Source: Apus apus
Lineage: Eukaryota; Chordata; Aves; Apodiformes; Apodidae
Assembly (NCBI RefSeq): GCF_020740795.1
Contig: NC_067285.1
Coordinates: forward strand, 15,120,001 to 15,184,000
DNA: 64,000 nucleotides
Reading direction: 5' to 3'
Of the stretch, positions 46,701 through 58,900 are shown piece by piece (position 1 is the stretch's first letter; the number at the start of each line of letters is the position of its first letter). The notes below the pieces were generated by a model, which was not told the DNA's origin, ran no database searches, and saw nothing but the letters and a program-made list of their open reading frames with translations. The translations under genes and the position numbers were made by a program.

Positions 46701-46911
46701 AGTATGTCCTGGAGCACTATGTACACCTACCCCCCCAGCTTGGCTTGTTTTCCTGTAAAAGTCCCAGTTCTTAATACCTTAATATTCTTCGGAAGTGGCT
46801 TGTTTTGGGTCACTACTACAGTAATTAAAGCAATTACAGCCAAAGCAGAAAGGAACCCCAGGATGAGTAGAATCTTTCTTGTCCAGGACATCTTTGGTTT
46901 GGTACCTGTGA
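40592..46911 (-). CDS. ENTPD1: ENTPD1 (CD39), nine coding exons, first short coding exon not found
   Basis: This cell-surface ecto-apyrase hydrolyses extracellular ATP and ADP to AMP. Exons 46911-46778, 46380-46263, 45212-45062, 44219-44060, 43447-43211, 42662-42402, 41406-41287, 41091-40954 and 40798-40592 join in frame. From the Met at 46891 the product is 501 residues (human 510). Numbering from that Met, an N-terminal membrane helix spans about residues 7-27. The apyrase regions are all intact: DAGSSHT (44-50), GATAGMRLL (119-127), GKEEGAYGW (161-169), [11 protein letters not shown] (199-209) and [18 protein letters not shown] near 437. A C-terminal membrane helix follows. Several Asn-X-Ser/Thr sites are present (NNT, NKT, NIS, NLT). 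The TQNKPLP and [13 protein letters not shown] segments and the C-terminus fit CD39 better than ENTPD2, 3 or 8. Confidence 0.95.
40799..40953 (-). other. ENTPD1 last intron (short)
   Basis: A 155-base intron with GTGTGT and TTTCAG ends. An open frame reads through it on the minus strand, but the residues encoded there are not CD39-like. Confidence 0.8.
40954..41091 (-). CDS. ENTPD1: ENTPD1 exon 9
   Basis: Exactly 46 codons between CTCCCTAG and GGAAAG|GTGTGT. It encodes [19 protein letters not shown] and WQRIQFLGK. Confidence 0.95.
41287..41406 (-). CDS. ENTPD1: ENTPD1 exon 8
   Basis: Exactly 40 codons between CTCCTTCAG and CATGAG|GTGAGC. It encodes [20 protein letters not shown], almost identical to mammalian CD39, and [10 protein letters not shown]. 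Confidence 0.95.
41407..42401 (-). other. ENTPD1 intron between exons 7 and 8
   Basis: About 1.0 kb, GT-AG, no recognised element. Confidence 0.75.
42402..42662 (-). CDS. ENTPD1: ENTPD1 exon 7 (cysteine-rich extracellular part)
   Basis: Exactly 87 codons between TTACTTTCAG and GTAAGTCT. It encodes [20 protein letters not shown] and [20 protein letters not shown], with the conserved disulfide cysteines of the second lobe. Confidence 0.95.
42663..43210 (-). other. ENTPD1 GC-AG intron between exons 6 and 7
   Basis: A 548-base intron with GCAAGT donor and TTTCAG acceptor. No repeat was recognised inside. Confidence 0.8.
43211..43447 (-). CDS. ENTPD1: ENTPD1 exon 6 (apyrase region 4), GC splice donor
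   Basis: Exactly 79 codons. The acceptor is TTTTTTTTAAG. It encodes [16 protein letters not shown] (ACR4) and [20 protein letters not shown]. It ends GATGTGCAG followed by GCAAGT, a GC donor with otherwise perfect consensus. The frame into exon 7 is kept only with this junction. Confidence 0.94.
43448..44059 (-). other. ENTPD1 intron between exons 5 and 6
   Basis: About 0.6 kb, AT-rich, ending in a run of T before AAG. Nothing else recognised. Confidence 0.75.
44060..44219 (-). CDS. ENTPD1: ENTPD1 exon 5 (apyrase region 3)
   Basis: Acceptor CATCCAG, donor AAGCAG|GTACTG, phase 2 to 0. It encodes [20 protein letters not shown], then [20 protein letters not shown] with the catalytic glutamate of ACR3. 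The split codon becomes Ser where human has Arg. Confidence 0.94.
44220..45061 (-). other. ENTPD1 intron between exons 4 and 5
   Basis: About 0.85 kb, GT-AG, nothing recognised. Confidence 0.75.
45062..45212 (-). CDS. ENTPD1: ENTPD1 exon 4 (apyrase region 2)
   Basis: Acceptor TTTCTTGCAG, donor TCTCAG|GTACTG, ending in phase 2. It encodes [14 protein letters not shown] and [17 protein letters not shown], containing ACR2. Confidence 0.94.
45213..46262 (-). other. ENTPD1 intron between exons 3 and 4, containing CR1
   Basis: About 1.05 kb, GT-AG, with a CR1 3' fragment at 45727-45912. Confidence 0.8.
45727..45912 (-). mobile_element. CR1 LINE 3' end fragment
   Basis: The plus strand begins TCATAGAATCATAGAATG, the reverse complement of the CR1 octamer tail. 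It continues with GGTTGGAAGGGACCTTTAAAG, TTGCTCAGAGCCTCGTCAAG and CTCTGGGCAACCTGTTCCAG. These are hallmark avian CR1 3' sequences. The element is 5'-truncated and lies in the same orientation as the gene. Confidence 0.93.
46263..46380 (-). CDS. ENTPD1: ENTPD1 exon 3 (apyrase region 1)
   Basis: Acceptor TCCCCACAG, donor TCAAAG|GTAAGAGG, ending in phase 1. It encodes [20 protein letters not shown], the phosphate-binding ACR1, then [14 protein letters not shown]. Confidence 0.95.
46381..46777 (-). other. ENTPD1 intron between exons 2 and 3
   Basis: About 0.4 kb with GTATTAAG donor and CCCACAG acceptor. Nothing recognised. Confidence 0.75.
46778..46911 (-). CDS. ENTPD1: ENTPD1 exon 2 (N-terminal membrane helix)
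   Basis: The exon runs from a CTGCTCTAG acceptor to an AAG|GTATTAAG donor. The frame enters in phase 1 and reads [20 protein letters not shown], then [21 protein letters not shown]. Human CD39 has an earlier alternative first exon supplying the start. Here the only Met in this exon is at 46891-46889 and could serve as a start, but an upstream exon contributing one base is expected. Confidence 0.9.
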
Positions 46912-49900
46912 CTAGAGCAGAAAAAGGATGTTAGTATTCCATTAGCCCACCTTACCCCCCAAAGGTCATCAGGCATGCCCCTACAGTCCCCTTCCACTAT
47001 GAAGCACCTGCCTTTGCCCATCTCTGCCCCCAGATCCAGCTCCATGTTCTTGTGTGGGATTTTTTAGAGGTGGAGCTCAGCCTCAGTATCCTGCAGATTT
47101 GCTCCATGGGCTGTGCCACATCTCCATGGGCTGCCCTGTGCCAGGTGCTGATGAAGGAGAACTTCAAGATGCAGCTTATGGTTAGCCTATCCTTGAGGTA
47201 CCCACAGATGACTGAGCAACTATATAGGGCAAACGCCAACTTCTATAGCTCTATATTTGGCTTAATCATCCCTAAGAAGCTGAAACAACAGACTGCTAAT
47301 ATATGTAAATATCATAACCCCATGGAACCCAAAGCTTTAATCCCTGTGATGTTTTGCCATATTACACTTTGTGCTTCAATTTTCTACAATGTTTATAGCA
47401 ATTTACAACAACCCCATCACTGGTAATGCATTCAGGAAGCCTAACACTAACATTTCAGTATGTGACAGTCAGTTCAAGCACCTTGGCAACATTATGTAGA
47501 AGATATGATCTGCACTCCACAGGGTATTTCAGAAGTCTATGGAGAACTTTGATGACACTTCTCACAAGACCAGTAAATTAAGAATAGCCTGTATCTGCAG
47601 AACTGGCATAACATGGGCAAAAATCCTGTGCTTTGCAAACTTGCAAACAGTCTGATTCCTTAACTGTTACTGATATATTTGGTATGACCTATCTAACAAA
47701 TTAAGATTTTAATGGGTTAAAATACATGCTTAGGAGTAGAATTCTGTAAACCCCCCCACTTATGGCTAATGGAAATAATTTACAACCAATACAGCATTTG
47801 AGCTTTCAGAACCAATACACATATACTGACATTTGTTAGTGGCCAGCGTGATTCTGTCATTTAGATTTTCCTGCTCTGGATTATCTTTTATATATCCCGT
47901 GGTGGAAATCTCACTTCTCAATAAAGGCTCAGCCAGTTTTGATATTGTTTAATAAAATCCCATGTTACAACATGATGCTCTAAAAAGGGTATCAGCAAAA
48001 GCATTTTCCAGATTTATAATCTAGCTGCAATTTCAGCACTTAGAGCCAAATAGCTTTGGTACTTTAGGGGACATACCTGCTCAGACTAGGACATGAAATC
48101 CCTTTCTACCCTCATTGATGCTCTGAACTCAAAAGCACTGATTGTCAGCTTGCTCATGTGGATACTAATTTCTCTTCTCCTTATACACAAATATTCTAGG
48201 AGCTGTTTAGCAATACATTACAGGTCATCCAGGGTGACAATACCTCTGTGCAAGCAACCACATCAACTATCTCCAAGCTTCAAGAAGGTAAGGTGACTGA
48301 ATTTCCTCTGCATCTGCATGCAAGAACTGAAGTTTCAAAGGTCACCCCATGTCACATTTGCAAACATAAAAAGCATTCAAGTTCTAAAGAGGATCGTCTT
48401 CTAACCACTCTGGTTTCTCATGAAAGGTGGTCACAGGTGCCAGAACTATACAAAGTGTTACCCAACCTTACAGATTACCCCAAATTACCCCTAGAGTTCT
48501 TTTCAACAGTTAGCCCAAATGAAAATACACAATGCACTTCTGGAAATCTCTAACTGTAGAAAAATGTCTTCCTACGTAGAGAAAACAGATTCTAAAACTA
48601 CCAAGAGACCTTGTTTTGAAGATCTTTCCACAGGCAGGTCCATTGGAAACCAAAGACTGACCTGGAGCCTTGTGCTCCCTCTCTCATCATGCTCATGTGT
48701 AAACCTGCTGAGGCTAACTGTGAAATCTGGAAAATTGTTATGCTTGCACTTTATGAGTGCCTGTTAGAGGCACAGCATGCTTGCCAGTATCTCCAAGAAT
48801 GCAGCTTAAAAAAATACCCTAGTGCACATACCAGACAGTAGGAGGTAAGAATGAATTTTATTCAGCTTTATTCAAAAAAGACCCCAGAACTTATGGCTTG
48901 AAGTGATTAGGAACAGCAGAGCATGACAGCTGGGAGACTTTTCTTCTTATTTGACAGAGTAGTTGACCCAGGCTATAGAAGCACTGAGTATGTCTGTTCA
49001 AGAAAAAATATTTTAACACTAGAAAAATGAATAAAACCAGATGGTATTCTGTACAGTTAGCTGCACAGTATAGACATGTAGCTAGCATGCCTGAAAACTG
49101 AAACTGCTGCCAACAGCTGCACAGCACATCCATGTCATTATTGTCACCCTTACTCTGAGATCTTGCCTTAAAGGCAGACACTAACGGCTTTATTGAGTAT
49201 TTCCTGTCATAGGAAAAAAGGATGGGCAACTCTGTCTCATTTCTAAGATTTTCAAACTTCCTGTTGTGATGGGTATTGTCTCTCTGCTGTGCCTTTTCAG
49301 CAGCCACGCTTTCAAATAGCATTAGCAGCAAAGCAGGAACAATTTTCTCACTGTAATGGACCACCCTCAAAAACCAGCTGTAGAAATCCCTTGTCTGCAG
49401 GCAGAAAAATAATTATAATTGTCAGCATCCTACCTGCAACCTGAGATTAGTAATTTTTTTCCAAAGCCTATTATTTCCTTAACCCTGAACATGACTTTTG
49501 CTCAGTCTCCTGAGCAATTTTCAGGACTCTGGGAGCTGTGGATATGTGATTTCAGTGCTGTATCCCATACCAGAGCATCCATCGGAGTGAACTCTAATGC
49601 TACCAAGCAGCATTTTGTTGAAATGTTCATACAAGTGAAGGCTTAAAATGATAAGCATAATCCAGAAGGTAGCCTAACAAAGCAATAACCTTCCTAAGAG
49701 CACTCAAACTGTACAGACTTGAATACTTGATTATTGAAAAAAACCCAAAACCAAACCACAACCTTGAAAATCCAAGTAAAGAATCAAATATAATTAAAAG
49801 AAAACTCACCTGCTATTTGCTCAGGACAGTGAGGTATTTCAACAACTTCCCTTTTCTGCACACCTGGTTACCTGCATCAGCTCTAGGTATAACTGCAGAT

Positions 49901-52900
49901 TCTGCAGTGGCTAAGGATTAAATTTCTTCTGTCTTTATTCTCAGCTCCTCTGCACCCCATGTTCATGTTGCTTGATGTCGCACAAACACTCCTCAGTCTC
50001 CACCAAGTGGGACAGTACTCAATCCTCTAGCACTTCTGGTTGCTAGGTCCCAGGACTTTTCTTCCATTAGCAGTTTTCCTCAGCTAAACATTCAGCAGGC
50101 ATGATCTATCTCTGCCCAGCCAGAACCCAAACAGAGCCAGATCTCTACTCTTTCTCCCATACTGACCACTGTAAGTGGTGATTAAAAACATCACACATCA
50201 CATAAGGCTATAAGTAGGCATAGAATTGACACTGCTTTTCTTCTTCCCCACCCCAAAGCTGAGCTGCCTGGTGCTGGAGCAATGCCCAGCTGTGCAGGCA
50301 TTAAGCACTCTCCAGATGTTGGAACACAGCCTGGCTGCTCAGGCATCTCCCTCTGTTTCTAATTTTGGTCTATTTGTTTTTCTGTAGGTGCTACCACTGG
50401 TTCCATCCAGTGATTGGTGCAGGTCCCAGAATATAAACAGAACATATATCCTTTCTGTCTCTGAGTTAGTTATCAACTGAGAATGATGTTAGCAGCCACT
50501 CCAGCTAACAGCAGTTTTGCTGCAGAAACCCTGTTGCTCTTGGTGAATTAGCCAGGAAGGACCACACCAGTGTGGGAGGCTGCTCTCTGTGAAGGAAAAG
50601 GAAGCAGGATCATCCCCAGTGTCTTCCACAGCCGCAAGACAAATAGGAAACCGCTCCTCCAGCCCACATCACGCAAAGTCACTGGCAGCTCTGCACGCCA
50701 GGAGATGTCACTCACAGCTGCAGCCGATACCCTCGCAACTCTCTTCTCACCAAACTAGACTTACTGACAAATGTTAAAAGGAATCAGGCAACCAGCTGCT
50801 TTTAGAGGTGCAGTAAGGAGAGGCTAACACTGGTATAAGGACTGAAATTAGGATTGTCAAGCAGAGAGATACTGTGCACAGTCCAAAGCCATGCTCAGTT
50901 CAGATAACCTCACTGTGACCCATCATCTCTAATACATACAAATACTCCTGTAAGCTCTGGCTTAGCACAACAGCTAAAGATGGTGTTTGCTCTCTCCTTT
51001 GGATGCTCACGCTCAGGCTGTTACAGAAGGTATGACAAGAGGCTGTACTGCAAGGCCATCACTCTTCTGCTTCCCAAATGCCACGCTGAGAGAAACAGTT
51101 CCCACTGTTACCTTTCTGCTTTCAGTCCACCTCTGTATGGTCAGAAACATTCTCATTTTCAGCTTTTATGTATTTATTGCCAGTTTATTCACTCTTTGTT
51201 TCACCCATCTCAAAACTTCCGCAACTTTCAATCCTCCTGGAATTTATTCTCTTAATCAATTACCCTTTCTGGATTTTTGTCTTTCCAGACTTTTTCATCT
51301 ACCTAAGCAGTCCAGCAGCCCTTCTCTGCATACAGAATAATCAGCTTTTATTTTTCTCAAGCATTCTGACCACAGCTGCAATGAGACTACCGCTGCACAG
51401 TTATGTACCTGTTACACCAGATGATACAGTCCCAGCCTAAATGGGAGTGAGGTGGGGACCTGTACTACCTCAGACACATGATGATCTACCACCAGAACCA
51501 GTGCTAAGTCAACCCAGCACCACTCCTATGCAAACCCAGCAAACTCATATTTGATCACATTTCATTCAATTAGCCCTGCAACATGCTGTGAGCAAAAGGA
51601 GTTCCAAGACATGCTGCCTGCTGCTCAAGAGGCTTGGAGAGACAATAGTTGTAGAAATCCTGCCCATCAGCTGGCAGCTGCCTCTGCTGCTGATCACCCG
51701 CATTGCTGCTGCAGTCTCTGGGGAGTCTCCAATAACTCATTTCCTAAGCACACACCCAGTCTTTGGGGAGAACTGCTGGATGCTCAGGCAATCACGTAGC
51801 CCAGCAAATGGGAACATAGTCTGCAGAGCTCCAGAACTTAAAAATATCAGAGACAGGTACTTGACAGGTACTTGAAGACTGAGAAACTGGGAGCAGTGTG
51901 GATTTAAATGAGTCAGATACCACCATATTTTTAAAGCAAGGAGCAACAACTTGCCTGTGTGCCTGCCAGCTGAACGAGCACAGGAGCCTACGGCTGAAGG
52001 GTGTCTGAATCTCTCACTGGTCCAAATGCATCCAGCACCTGTTACAAGCTCTGTGACACGGGGTGGCCATCTTGGGCAGAAGGAGAATCCATCAGGGTAG
52101 GTGTTTCCAGATGGACATCATCTTGGTCAGCAGAGAGCCCAGTAGACAGGGGGTCTGGCAATGCAGTCTGTGCACATTTACAAACCACAGGAATTCATGT
52201 CTATGAAGTTCTACCAGTAGTGATGGCAAGGAAAGAGTATGGGAGCAGTCAGTGCAGCTGTTCTCCAGGGTAGATAGAGGGGACACATTACCCTGCTGCT
52301 GAGGGAAAAGAATTTCTGTAGTCATTAAGTTTATCAGGCTGAACTTCCCACTCAGGGAGGTTGCTGAACTTGCATCAGGCTTTGAGGCACACTACCTAGA
52401 AGCCACTCCTGCCTTCAGGCTCACCACAACCAAACATCTGAGTCCATAAACACTCAGAAGAGCCACAATGCTTCATTTATCAGTCCATTTCTGAACTCTT
52501 CTCTGTCCCCATCTGACTTCTTACTCATTCTTCATCTGCCTTTTTCATTCAAATGTGCTGTTGTTCAAGTTACCTAGGAAGATTTTGCTGCACTGAAATG
52601 TAAACCAGCTCTTTGAGGCCTATGTATTTGAAAAGTTGTTAGGCTGGTGAGAGGCTCAGGTTTGTCTTACAATATACGCACAAGGGCATATACAGTAAGT
52701 GAATTGCTTTGGTTTAAGGGGTTTTATTTCAAAATATCAGGGCAAGACACTGAACATCTTGAAATTAGAATTCATGCTCCAGATCAAGATTTTACATGAC
52801 TTTTACAGCTGTTACATGTAACAGTGTGGAAGGCTCTGCTCCAAGTTGTGATTATTCACATGGCAAAGATTGTTGCCTAAATACTGCTGTGATCTCTGGC

Positions 52901-55900
52901 CCTCTTTGTGGTGCAACACACAATTATAAGCACACATTTATTGGATTGTGTTTTTCCAGTTAAATACTTGTAAGTGCTGAATGTCTAAACACTGGAACAT
53001 CAGTGAAATTGATAATCCAGACAATGTAATATGATTTTTTAAATGCTGTCCTTCAGAGACATTTGCTACTTGGAAATCACACAGTCCTACATGTCTGAAA
53101 CCCCAGCAGACTTCTGCACATCTAGGCTATAAGCAGAGTGCTTGAACTACTCCATGCCATGTGTACACATATGTGTGTTTGGAAGTGGGAAAGATGGAGT
53201 AACGAGTGCACCTGCAGCTCGGGAGCAAAAGCACACTGTCACATAGCACCGGGATTAAAAAAAAATTCAGCAAGTAGGGAGAGCCTGGGGAAAGCATCCA
53301 ACGCACTTGAGAAAGGACAAGGTCAAATATGACACTTAGAAAATACCCATCGCTCAAAGACAGTGTGGTGAGCAATCAGTTAATTAGCACTTCCAGAGAA
53401 AACATTCTTGCAGCTATAGTAATCTCTCCCTCCATCTAATGCTGGTAAAGCCTCCTGTGAAGTTCTATGCCCAATTTTGGACACTGCCTTTCAGGAAAGA
53501 TGTAGACCACTTGGAGAAACTCCAGAAAAGAACAAGAGGAAAAGACAAGTCTAAAAACTTGACGTATGAGAAAAGATTGAAAGAATTGGGTTGTTTAGTT
53601 TAGAAAGAGAAGAGCAAGGGAGACACATTAGCTGTCTTCAGACAAATGAAAACTCTATCTGCCAGCATTGTTGTAGCTGATTCTCTCCCAGGGCAGGGTT
53701 GGCTCCCAGACTTTCTCCCAGCTCTGTCTCCTCAGTTCGGAAGGCAGGGAGTTAGCAACAAGAGGGCAATGCATGCATAAGCCACGCTGTTAGCAAAGAA
53801 CCATGCGATGTGTATGCCCTCCTCATGCAATACAGATGCATTTCACTGTATCTGTCCCCTCCTTCCCTCACCAGAGCTCCAGGTTGCACTCAGACATAAT
53901 TCAACCACTCTGCTACGTGCTGTCCATATATATATTGCTTGGGGTGGGAGCACCTTATCCTTTGCTGCTTTTGCAGTTGTGACTGGGATGTAACCATGAA
54001 AAATTGCACAAGAAACAATGGAAAAGTCCTCTTTTCCTGGAAAAAAGGAAAACACAGGCAGTCCTGGAGAGCTGGTGGGTGTTAGAGGCTGAAAAAGCCA
54101 AGCAGCAGCAGCAAGAGATGCACATGAAAGAGGACATAGGCTCCTTCTCTCCCTTCCACAGCTGGCAGTGGCACAGAGGGGCTTTGTGCTCAGGGCAGTC
54201 CCATAGCCCTGCTTACACTGACTCTGCAATCTGGGTTCACTGCCGGCAGGGTGATGTCCAGGGGGTTCTGGGCAGGAGCCCCTGTGATTTGGGCTGCCCC
54301 ACCAACAAAATCCCATTCACCCTGTGCACAAAGTGGATTCCCCTGTCAGAGACCTTCCTGCAGTGCTCAGCAGTGCTGGGTGCACTGCTCAGCCTCCCCA
54401 CCTGCTCTGCAAGGCAATCACACCACCTCCCATCCCCACATCATAGCCCATCTCCCTGTTAGTATCCACTGTCCCCACCAAAGCTTTCTTAATGCCTGTT
54501 CATTAAATAGTTTCCCTGCAGGAAGATATTCTTCTGGCTTACATCCCAGCAATCAGACTGAGATACTTGATACTCTCAAATACAACCAAAAAGTGGCAGG
54601 ATACCACTGACACAATGACCTTTAAGCAGCTAATTATATGATGTTTATTGGGCTTATAATCCTGTACTCTGTGTGTACATATTTTTTTAGGATTCACACA
54701 TCAAAAAGGTTTTCAAAGCAGAAGAAACAACTGTTAAAAGTTCTATCAATCTCCTACCAGGCAACTTCTGGTCTTAATATGCTACCAGCCCTTCGAAGCT
54801 GTATTTTAACTGGAGAAGATTTATTGTCATTACCCACAAAGCTTGAAGTTTCATCAAAAAATATCCAGTGAGTTCAAACCAGTTTCCCTCTCTTGCTTAC
54901 CACCTGAGTTATTGTTCAAATATACTTGGCTATCACATGATGTGAAGACATTTGTTTTTCTTTTAGGGAAAAAAGAAGCATCAAGCACTGACACCATCAC
55001 CAGCCTAGTACAGCCACCCTTCCGTGTGCTCCATCAACCACCTGCACCAGGTGGATGTAGAATTTGTCATGGCAAAAGGAGAGGAAATAGCCTCCAGAAC
55101 AACCATTCCCCCCTTCAATGCCCATATTGGGTCAGGAAGCTCAGAAACTTCCTGGAAAACACAAAGTCCTGAGCACTATAAATACTGCTACCCCCAGCAG
55201 GAGTTCTGGCAGGGGAATGACCACAGAGAACACACACCCAAACCCTTCACCACCCACAGGGTGCTCTGCACCCGGTTTTTACAGTGCTGTCAAAATACGC
55301 CCTCCCAGTAGTCACCAGTTTCCCTGTATGCCCTCTCCACTGACAACCTCTCCTGCCTCTAAGGGAAGGCCACCAAGCATCTTGCCACATCTCAAGGACA
55401 TTTTTCTCTGAATTGCAGATTCTTGGGATGGTGTCATACATTGAGCAACACTACTGCTTTCAGGGGCTCACTTCCCCAGCTTCCAAACAACAAGGCAGCT
55501 CCTGAAAAGCCACATGTGACAAACACAGCAGCTACCCATGCTGCTGCAGCTGGAGGGAGCCCCAGCTTCCCCAAGTACTATCTGCACAGCCAAGCAACCA
55601 GCTTTGCTCCCGAAGTTTCACTTCCCACTCAGGACCAAAAACCATTGGAGACAGACCGCAGAAACACTGTTCCAAGCTGGTGTAGCAGCAGCAGAGCCAC
55701 TGGCAAAGCCCCAGAATGATGGGGCTACACATGCAGAGGGACAGATGATGCCCATTCCCTGGCAGGCCCACGTGTGAGTGCATATGCTTGTGACCACTGC
55801 AGTCAGTGTTCATCTGTGCCCAAGATTTGGCCTACATCTGGATTTTGCAGCCCCTTCCAAGTGTGATTTCCAGCACAGGTGTTTGCTCTTTTAGAGGAGT

Positions 55901-58900
55901 GTATCTCAGGCCTGGCAAAATACCCATTGAGTTTTTCCCTCCCTTAACATGCATTGCACTCACTTGCAGCAGAGAAAACTGTAGGCACTTTACCTTTGCA
56001 ACTAATGGTAGCAGATGAAGTGAATGGCCTGTTGCTATTCAGGCAGGGCAGCAGCCCCGCTGCCTCCTTTCAGTAAGCCAAGGTTAAGGCTTCATGCATA
56101 GAAAAGATGGTGCTCTAGTTCATCGCTTCCAGATTTGCCTCCATGCCTCCAGCTGTCAGCACTGGTATCACTGTTCCTCATTGCAGAACACAGGACAGAG
56201 AACAGCTGGGATAGTTTCTGTCTCCTGCTGAGAAGTGCATCCACTGTCTAGGCTTTGCAGAAAAATATACTGACTTCCCAGAGGTCAGCTTTAATAACTA
56301 GGATTCCCACAAACCACGGGGAGAATTCAGCTCATGATATTTGGCATGAATAACACACTGTTCCCCATGCTGCTATAATTTCCATTTCAAATAACAGGAA
56401 ACAAATTACCCTGTGGTATTTTTTGGAACAACCAATGGGAATGGGAAAGAACATGGGACCAAAGCCTCTTGCAAGGCACAAGCCTTGACAAAGTTCCTGC
56501 GTGTAAGAGAACAAATACTTCTTGGAGGTTACAAAAGTAATAAGTTATATACGAATATAAATTTTCATGGTCAGAAGAGCACCTTGCAAGGGCTAGAGCC
56601 TCATGCAGACATGGAACAAAACAGCAAAGGAGTTTTGCTGGATGAATGGGCTGGCACAGGATGTTATTAATCTCTAAAGTACACATTACTTATTACCAGG
56701 ACATGCAGCGAATCCCAGGGACGATAAGGCTCGGGAAAGGAAACCCATTTATAATCAAACCATAGTTTGGCCTTCAATTTGTATGTCTTCATTACTGCCC
56801 CTGCACCCCTCCCCACACAAGTCCTTGCCTCAAATAGTTCAAAATACAAACAAAAAATATTTTGGATGTGGCAGCATGGGCACAGAGTGATAAGAAGAAC
56901 AGGGGGCAGTCACAGCCACCCATCCTTCTGACAAGTGCCTGCACTGCCCTACCTGCCCATGTCACATGCAAGGTGCTGCTATAAAGGGGTTCAGCCACCA
57001 GCCCCCGGGCATCTGCAGGGACTGCACCCACGACTGGGCCCAGCAAATGGACATCACAGCAAATGCACTTCTTGCTGCATCTCCACCAGAGGAGTAAGAA
57101 CAGGAGTTGCTCTCAGTTCCCAGCAGGGATAAGCAAGCAGTGAATTTCCAAGCTCTTTTGTAACACCTGTGTCCAAGCTTTCTGCTCAAGGCTCTACCTT
57201 GTGTGTCCAAAGGTGCTCAGTGGGAGAGAGAAATCAACACTCTCCGCTGTCAAAAGCCAACAAAATGGAGGTTACGTCAGCTGAAGAAGTGACAAGTTTG
57301 TGACCTGGTCACTCCAGCAAAAGGAACAGATTTTTAGCATGAAAAAGAGCCCCTGGCTGGCGCCATTAAGATGAGCACAGCCCCTCAAGCTGCAGGAATG
57401 GCCAACAAACCTGGACCCATGCAAAAAAAAAAGCTACATGTGTATTGCTACTCTGCCACGGCTGCGTTTCCCGGCTTCTCTGAACGCTGTTCTCCCTCCA
57501 GCTACAGGAGCTCCCAGCTCAAGCCACAGTCCATGTTCCAGCACAGGATCCCCAGCCCAGCTGCAGAACTTGTAGCAAGTTCACACGAGCTTCCTTCTTA
57601 TGTCTCCTGCAGGAGCAGGGGCATTGAAAAGGTTATTTATTAACAGCTCTGGGACAAAGGAGCAAGAAAGAAAACAAATCCATTTATAAATCAGCTAAAG
57701 AGAAAACTTGTGACTGTAATTGTCGCCTTTGTAATTCCCTAAATGTGGCCTGGAGCTGCCCTGGCATCACTCCTTGTAATGCTGAATCAGCAGAATGGCC
57801 CCACTTGTGCAGTAAATAGCCCAATAAGGGCAGAACAGCCTTGAGTGAGAAAGCCTAACTTATGCTGTCCAGGTTTTTCTTGGCTTCTGCTAGGATTTAG
57901 GAAGCCTGATAGTGGTCAGCTTTCTCACCACTAAATACCAAGCAGTGACTCACATTAGCATCTACCTCTGCAATCAGGACATAAGCCTTCCTCTGGGACA
58001 AGGTAGAAACAGGATAAAAAGAAAACTCATGCAAGAGCTGTCTCAAACAATACCAGTCAGCGGTAGCTGAGTCAGTGCTCAGATAGGACCATACTAACCC
58101 TGAATACTTTGCCAGACTTTTTGCTTTGATAACATTTCTCAAGGAGAGGAAGGAGAACAAAAATAACAAAACACTGTTCTGTTTAACAGTTACCCATGGC
58201 AGAGAAAAGCTGAGCTAAAGTTTCCAACAGTTATCAGTACAAAAATCCTAATATAGACATGCTATTTAATTTAAAACTGGCTGGAATAGGAGTTCTATTG
58301 TGGATTGGAAGCTGTGTAAGAGCACTAGGGAACAGACCAAAAAGACAAGACGTGCTAGAGCAACAGCATTAAAATGCTCAGTATAGCACTGATATGGATG
58401 CAGAAGGAAAGGCCTTGAGCAGAAGTGGCAAACTTGCACTATAATTCATTAAGAGGGAGTGTAGGGAGTACAGATAAATAATGTCCAAGGTATCTATGGA
58501 AACCACGATCCTACACAGGAAACAATAAAACTTGGGAAAAAGACAAACATGAGAAAAATAACTCAAACCTCAGATACTCATAAGGATAATAACACTAATT
58601 GAAAGCAGGATTTGATCTCAAAGAGATGGGGGCTCACTGAGAGATGTGAAGTATGGAAACGAGGGCTCGCAGGCTGAAGGAGAAATAGGAGCTGTATGGT
58701 AACTCTGCAAAGAGAAATCTGTGGGGCTGCTCCTCAGAGCAGAAGTGGATGTCCTAGCTTTAAAATCCATTTGTAAACTGGCCAGACTCCTACACCACTT
58801 TTCTTCAGTGGACTCTTGGTGGTGGGTTTCCTCCTGGGCCACAACCTGCTGACCCTTTACATAGACACACAGGAAGGCAACTTACTTTGGGTGGGAAGGG

